Positions 5,445 through 7,950 of a stretch of 7,950 nt of DNA are shown here, in pieces. The stretch's first letter is position 1; every line of letters starts with the position of its first letter. A program made the translations under genes and the position numbers. The notes under the pieces are model-generated. The model was not told the origin of the DNA and did no database searches. It saw only the letters and a list, made by a program, of their open reading frames with translations. The DNA is from Opitutaceae bacterium (GTDB taxonomy: Bacteria; Verrucomicrobiota; Verrucomicrobiia; Opitutales; Opitutaceae): positions 1 to 7,950 of the forward strand of contig RGAX01000124.1 in the NCBI GenBank assembly GCA_009919985.1, read 5' to 3'.

Positions 5445-6356
5445 TTATTGTGGACCGACCACATTAATGAGCGCCGCGAGCCGCGCCGATTCTTCGGCAT
5501 TCAGATCCACTAGCGGCGGTCGCACCGGTCCCGCATCGCGGCCGACGATACGCGCCCCGGCCTTGATGATACTCACCGCGTAACCAGGCTTCCGGTTACG
5601 GATTTCTAAATAAGGCAGGAAAAACGTGTCTAGCAGCCGCCCCATCGTGGCGTGATCATCCTTCGCGACGGCGTGGTAAAACTCCATCGCCGTCTTCGGG
5701 ATAAAATTAAACACCGCGGAAGAATACACTGGTACGCCGAGCGCCTTATAAGCTGCTGCATAAACTTCCGCCGTCGGTAAACCGCCTAAATACGCAAAAC
5801 GATCCCCGAGTTTACGCCGGATCGTAACCATCAACTCAATCTCGCCAATGCCGTCTTTGAAGCCGATGAGGTTGGGACAACGTTCCGCCAGTTTGACCAA
5901 CGTATCCGCCTGCAAACGACACGCCCCGCGGTTGTAAATGATGACGCCCAGTTTCACCGACCGACACAACGCTTCGACATGAGCCGCGAGCCCCTCCTGC
6001 CCCGCCTCCGTCAAATAATGAGGGAGCAACAAAATCCCCTGTGCGCCGAGGCGCTCGGCTTCCTGCGCAAATGCGATCGCCTGCCTCGTCGGGCCACCAG
6101 CACCAGCGATGATCGGCACGCCATCGCGACACGTCGTGACCGCGGTTCGAATAACCGCGCTGTAGTCTTGCGCCGTTAGCGAAAAAAATTCCCCCGTACC
6201 GCCCGCCGCAAATAAGACCGTGGCGCCGTAGGGCATAAGCCACTCGAGCCGATTAACATACGTAGCGGCGCAGAAATCGCCGGCCGCATCAAAATCAGTA
6301 ATGGGAAAAGACAACAACCCAGCCGACATCGTTTTCTTCAATTCTGCAGGATTCAT
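5445..6356 (-). CDS. kdgD: 5-dehydro-4-deoxyglucarate dehydratase
   Basis: This enzyme converts the GudD product to 2-oxoglutarate semialdehyde with loss of water and CO2 (EC 4.2.1.41). It is a class I Schiff-base member of the DHDPS/NAL superfamily. At 303 residues it has the normal family length. The Schiff-base lysine is K167 in GFKDG (165-169), the catalytic Tyr is Y141 in YNRG (141-144), and the carboxylate-binding loop is GGTGEF (52-57). LLPHYL (110-115) and GGLPTAEV (191-198) are also typical, and the N-terminus KKTMSAGLLSFPITDFD is characteristic of KdgD rather than dihydrodipicolinate synthase. Its position directly before gudP and gudD supports this over other superfamily members. 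The ATG at 6356 fits the family start; no Shine-Dalgarno sequence precedes it. The next pathway enzyme, 2-oxoglutarate semialdehyde dehydrogenase, is not in the window. Confidence 0.95.
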   Translation of the reverse strand: MNPAELKKTMSAGLLSFPITDFDAAGDFCAATYVNRLEWLMPYGATVLFAAGGTGEFFSLTAQDYSAVIRTAVTTCRDGVPIIAGAGGPTRQAIAFAQEAERLGAQGILLLPHYLTEAGQEGLAAHVEALCRSVKLGVIIYNRGACRLQADTLVKLAERCPNLIGFKDGIGEIELMVTIRRKLGDRFAYLGGLPTAEVYAAAYKALGVPVYSSAVFNFIPKTAMEFYHAVAKDDHATMGRLLDTFFLPYLEIRNRKPGYAVSIIKAGARIVGRDAGPVRPPLVDLNAEESARLAALINVVGPQ

Positions 6357-6456
6357 AGGGGTAAGGGGGATCGCGAAAATTCATGCGTGCCCGCGCACCG
6401 CAAAGCAAGCACCCGTCACACTTACATCACTCCCACCGCCACAGCTCGACCACGCC
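6357..6456 (-). other. 100-nt intergenic gap before the glucarate module
   Basis: This gap separates the SDR stop from the kdgD start. On the minus strand TGC-G-GTGC can pair with GCAC-GCA, followed by TGAATTTT; this is a weak possible terminator for the upstream gene. A TTGCTT with an AT-rich CATGAAT about 17 bases later could be a poor promoter for kdgD. Neither is convincing, and I see no clear operator palindrome. Confidence 0.25.
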
Positions 6457-7191
6457 TCAACCAAGATCACCCGCCTGAGGGCGCAGCACAATATCCTCGA
6501 CGACCGTTTTGCGCGAAAGGCGATAAACCTCCAGGAACGCCCGCGCGACATCCTCGGCCGGCATCATTCGTTCCGCGCCGATCCCGCTATCGCGCCACGA
6601 CGGCGACCATGTCGCTCCCGGATACACGCAGCACACGCGGACGCCGGTCGACTTCGTTTCTGCACGCAGCACCTTCGCCAGACCCGTCACACCGAATTTT
6701 GCCGCGCAATAACCCGCACCGCCCGGATAAGCCGTGAGACCCGCAATCGAACTCATGAAAAACACATCGCCCCGCCGTCGCCGCGTCATCGCCGGCACAA
6801 AGGCGCGCGTCATTAAAAACGCGCTACGCAGATTGGCCGCATACATTCGATCAAATTGCGACACAGTCGTCGCCGTTAACGCACTCGCCTCGAATTTTCC
6901 GGCGTTATTGATCAGCACATCGACGACGCCAAAACGTTTTAAAACAGCGCGTTGGAGCGCAGCCACCGCGGTCTCGTCGCTCACGTCGCAAGGAAAGATT
7001 TCAACCGCCGCCGTATCGCCGGTGAGCATCCGCGCGCAACTCCGCGCCACGGAGCGTAGATTTTTTTCCGAGCGGGCCACAAGCACTAGCCTGACGTTAT
7101 TAAGGTGCGCGGCAAAAACACGGGCTAAGGCCGCACCAATGCCTTGGGAGGCGCCGGTGATCAGCACGACAGGAGCTTTCATCGTTGGCAT
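6457..7191 (-). CDS. Short-chain dehydrogenase/reductase, substrate unknown
   Basis: This is a 244-residue classical SDR oxidoreductase of normal length with a Rossmann fold for NAD(P)H. All family motifs are intact: TGASQGIG (12-19) for the cofactor, CDV (68-70) near the adenine, NNAG (95-98), catalytic N120, S148 (MSSIAG), Y161 and K165 (YCAAK), and the YPGAT loop (190-194). R40 after the second strand (LVAR) hints at NADPH preference, which is inference. ATG codons at residues 1 and 4 are both possible starts; neither has a Shine-Dalgarno sequence, and the longer form is given. It lies 80 nt after folE2 and 100 nt before kdgD on the same strand. A role in pterin reduction beside folE2 is tempting, but the TGxxxRxG variant of PTR1/FolM enzymes is absent. 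A sugar-acid or general carbonyl substrate is equally open. Confidence 0.9.
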   Translation of the reverse strand: MPTMKAPVVLITGASQGIGAALARVFAAHLNNVRLVLVARSEKNLRSVARSCARMLTGDTAAVEIFPCDVSDETAVAALQRAVLKRFGVVDVLINNAGKFEASALTATTVSQFDRMYAANLRSAFLMTRAFVPAMTRRRRGDVFFMSSIAGLTAYPGGAGYCAAKFGVTGLAKVLRAETKSTGVRVCCVYPGATWSPSWRDSGIGAERMMPAEDVARAFLEVYRLSRKTVVEDIVLRPQAGDLG

Positions 7192-7271
7192 TGGCGCCGA
7201 AACCAGACGCAGAACGCGAAACTTATCTTTCGCGGCTTAGGCTTCATGACGTGACCGAGCAGACGCGACGA

Positions 7272-7950
7272 TCAGCAGATCAAAGATTGGAAATCGGCAA
7301 AATCAGCCGAGAATCCGCCCTTCACACCCTTGCAGATGACGCTCACCGCGTCGTGCGAATGCAACGACTCGAGATGTGCACAAGCGGCTTGAAAATCCAC
7401 GATACGTTTGTCGGCCCCAAATTCACGGTAGAGCAATCGTGCCGCATCTTCGACAAATTTGATGTGCGCGCCGTTGAGTTCGGCGAAGGCCTGCTCGTCC
7501 TCGCGTTTCACCATGACTTGAGTCTCGGTTTTGAGCGCGTTGAGGCAGTGCAACTGGAGATCTTCGATCGTGATCGAACGGCCGGCAGCGAGCTCGACGC
7601 GCACGCGGGCCTTGGAACGCTGGGCGTGCGGCGTGGCGAAAACACCACGAGTGTTGCGGGCGTGCTCTGCGAGCTCCGCGCTGCACGGGCAAGTGGAGGA
7701 GTATACGAAATCAAAGTCGATGAAGCGCCGATATTTCCCGGAGCGATCCATCGTTCCTTCGAAGGCAACGCGATAGTACTGCCAGCCGGAGAGCCCGCTG
7801 CGTAGGCTTTTTTGGCGAATCGGAAAAGAGAACGAGAGTTTGATCCGTGCGTCGAAGGTTTCGATTTTACGCAGATATTTCGCGAGGAGCCGGCGCAACA
7901 CGTCGAAGGTAAAAACTTCGTCTTCGTGCTCGTAGAAGGACCGCATGATG
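7272..7950 (-). CDS. folE2: GTP cyclohydrolase IB, FolE2 (5' end outside window)
   Basis: This metal-dependent enzyme, unrelated in sequence to FolE, converts GTP to 7,8-dihydroneopterin triphosphate (EC 3.5.4.16) for folate and queuosine synthesis. Numbered from the ATG at 7946, the visible part has TCPCS (85-89) with the probable catalytic and metal-binding Cys86, PHAQRS (106-111) with probable ligand H107, the NGAHIKFVEDAAR stretch (158-170) and SLHSHDAV (194-201). The family normally has a further 60-90 N-terminal residues, and the frame stays open past 7946 to the edge. The ATG at 7946 is therefore an internal Met in the conserved region just before helix one, not the start. Residues after the SHDAV motif form a tail of about 23 residues, longer than in the Thermotoga protein as I recall it. 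The SDR gene follows after 80 nt. Confidence 0.93.
   Translation of the reverse strand, partial: IMRSFYEHEDEVFTFDVLRRLLAKYLRKIETFDARIKLSFSFPIRQKSLRSGLSGWQYYRVAFEGTMDRSGKYRRFIDFDFVYSSTCPCSAELAEHARNTRGVFATPHAQRSKARVRVELAAGRSITIEDLQLHCLNALKTETQVMVKREDEQAFAELNGAHIKFVEDAARLLYREFGADKRIVDFQAACAHLESLHSHDAVSVICKGVKGGFSADFADFQSLIC

Noticed and set aside
6457..7191. SDR as pteridine reductase (PTR1/FolM) because it follows folE2
   Set aside because: The glycine motif is TGASQGIG, not the TGxxxRxG form typical of those enzymes, so only a general SDR call is justified.
7185..7805. 206-codon plus-strand frame opposite folE2
   Set aside because: The opposite strand encodes FolE2 with its conserved TCPCS, PHAQRS and SLHSHDAV motifs; the plus-strand translation is a mirror of it.
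1..7950. CRISPR array, insertion sequence ends, riboswitch
   Set aside because: No regular repeat-spacer series, transposase gene or terminal inverted repeats, or recognisable riboswitch core was found; the only repeats are the att pair and the short repeats already listed.

Overview
The window looks like bacterial chromosome of moderately high GC. It comes from a Gram-negative-type lineage that does not rely on strong Shine-Dalgarno sequences: none of the four vertically inherited-looking genes whose starts are visible has a convincing one. Verrucomicrobiota (Opitutaceae-like) is my best guess, but this is a weak inference from gene content and style; nothing here is a taxonomic marker.

Left part (1-420, + strand). 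The tail of an unrecognised protein gene is followed by a probable promoter and a complete tRNA-Asp(GTC) gene with an encoded CCA end.

Mobile part (392-2581). The last 24 bases of the tRNA gene and the 5 bases after it are repeated perfectly, 29 bp in all, at 2553-2581. The 2161-bp segment between is therefore best read as a small integrative element in the tRNA-Asp gene. It carries a strong terminator that now serves the tRNA, tandem GTTGYCA repeats near each end in opposite orientations (candidate recombinase arm sites), a 10-bp-stem hairpin, three 12-bp repeats at exact 23-bp spacing, and one gene. That gene encodes a 519-residue protein with an AbiEi-antitoxin-like N-terminal half and a complete Fic domain at the C-terminus. 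There is no integrase, so the element is either a remnant or a passenger mobilised in trans. Beyond the right repeat lies an imperfect hairpin that may be the displaced original tRNA terminator.

Right part (2721-7950, - strand). Five genes run leftward: folE2 (5' end outside the window), an SDR oxidoreductase, kdgD, gudP and gudD. The last three form a compact D-glucarate module. GudP imports the aldarate, GudD dehydrates it to 5-dehydro-4-deoxy-D-glucarate, and KdgD dehydrates and decarboxylates that to 2-oxoglutarate semialdehyde. The dehydrogenase that would finish the route to 2-oxoglutarate is not here, nor is a regulator. FolE2 (GTP cyclohydrolase IB, folate/queuosine precursor synthesis) and the SDR are upstream on the same strand, with gaps of 80 and 100 nt, and need not belong to the same transcript.

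The most interesting item is the compact tRNA-borne element: one AbiEi-Fic fusion gene, probable self-operator repeats and paired putative integration sites, with no recombinase of its own.
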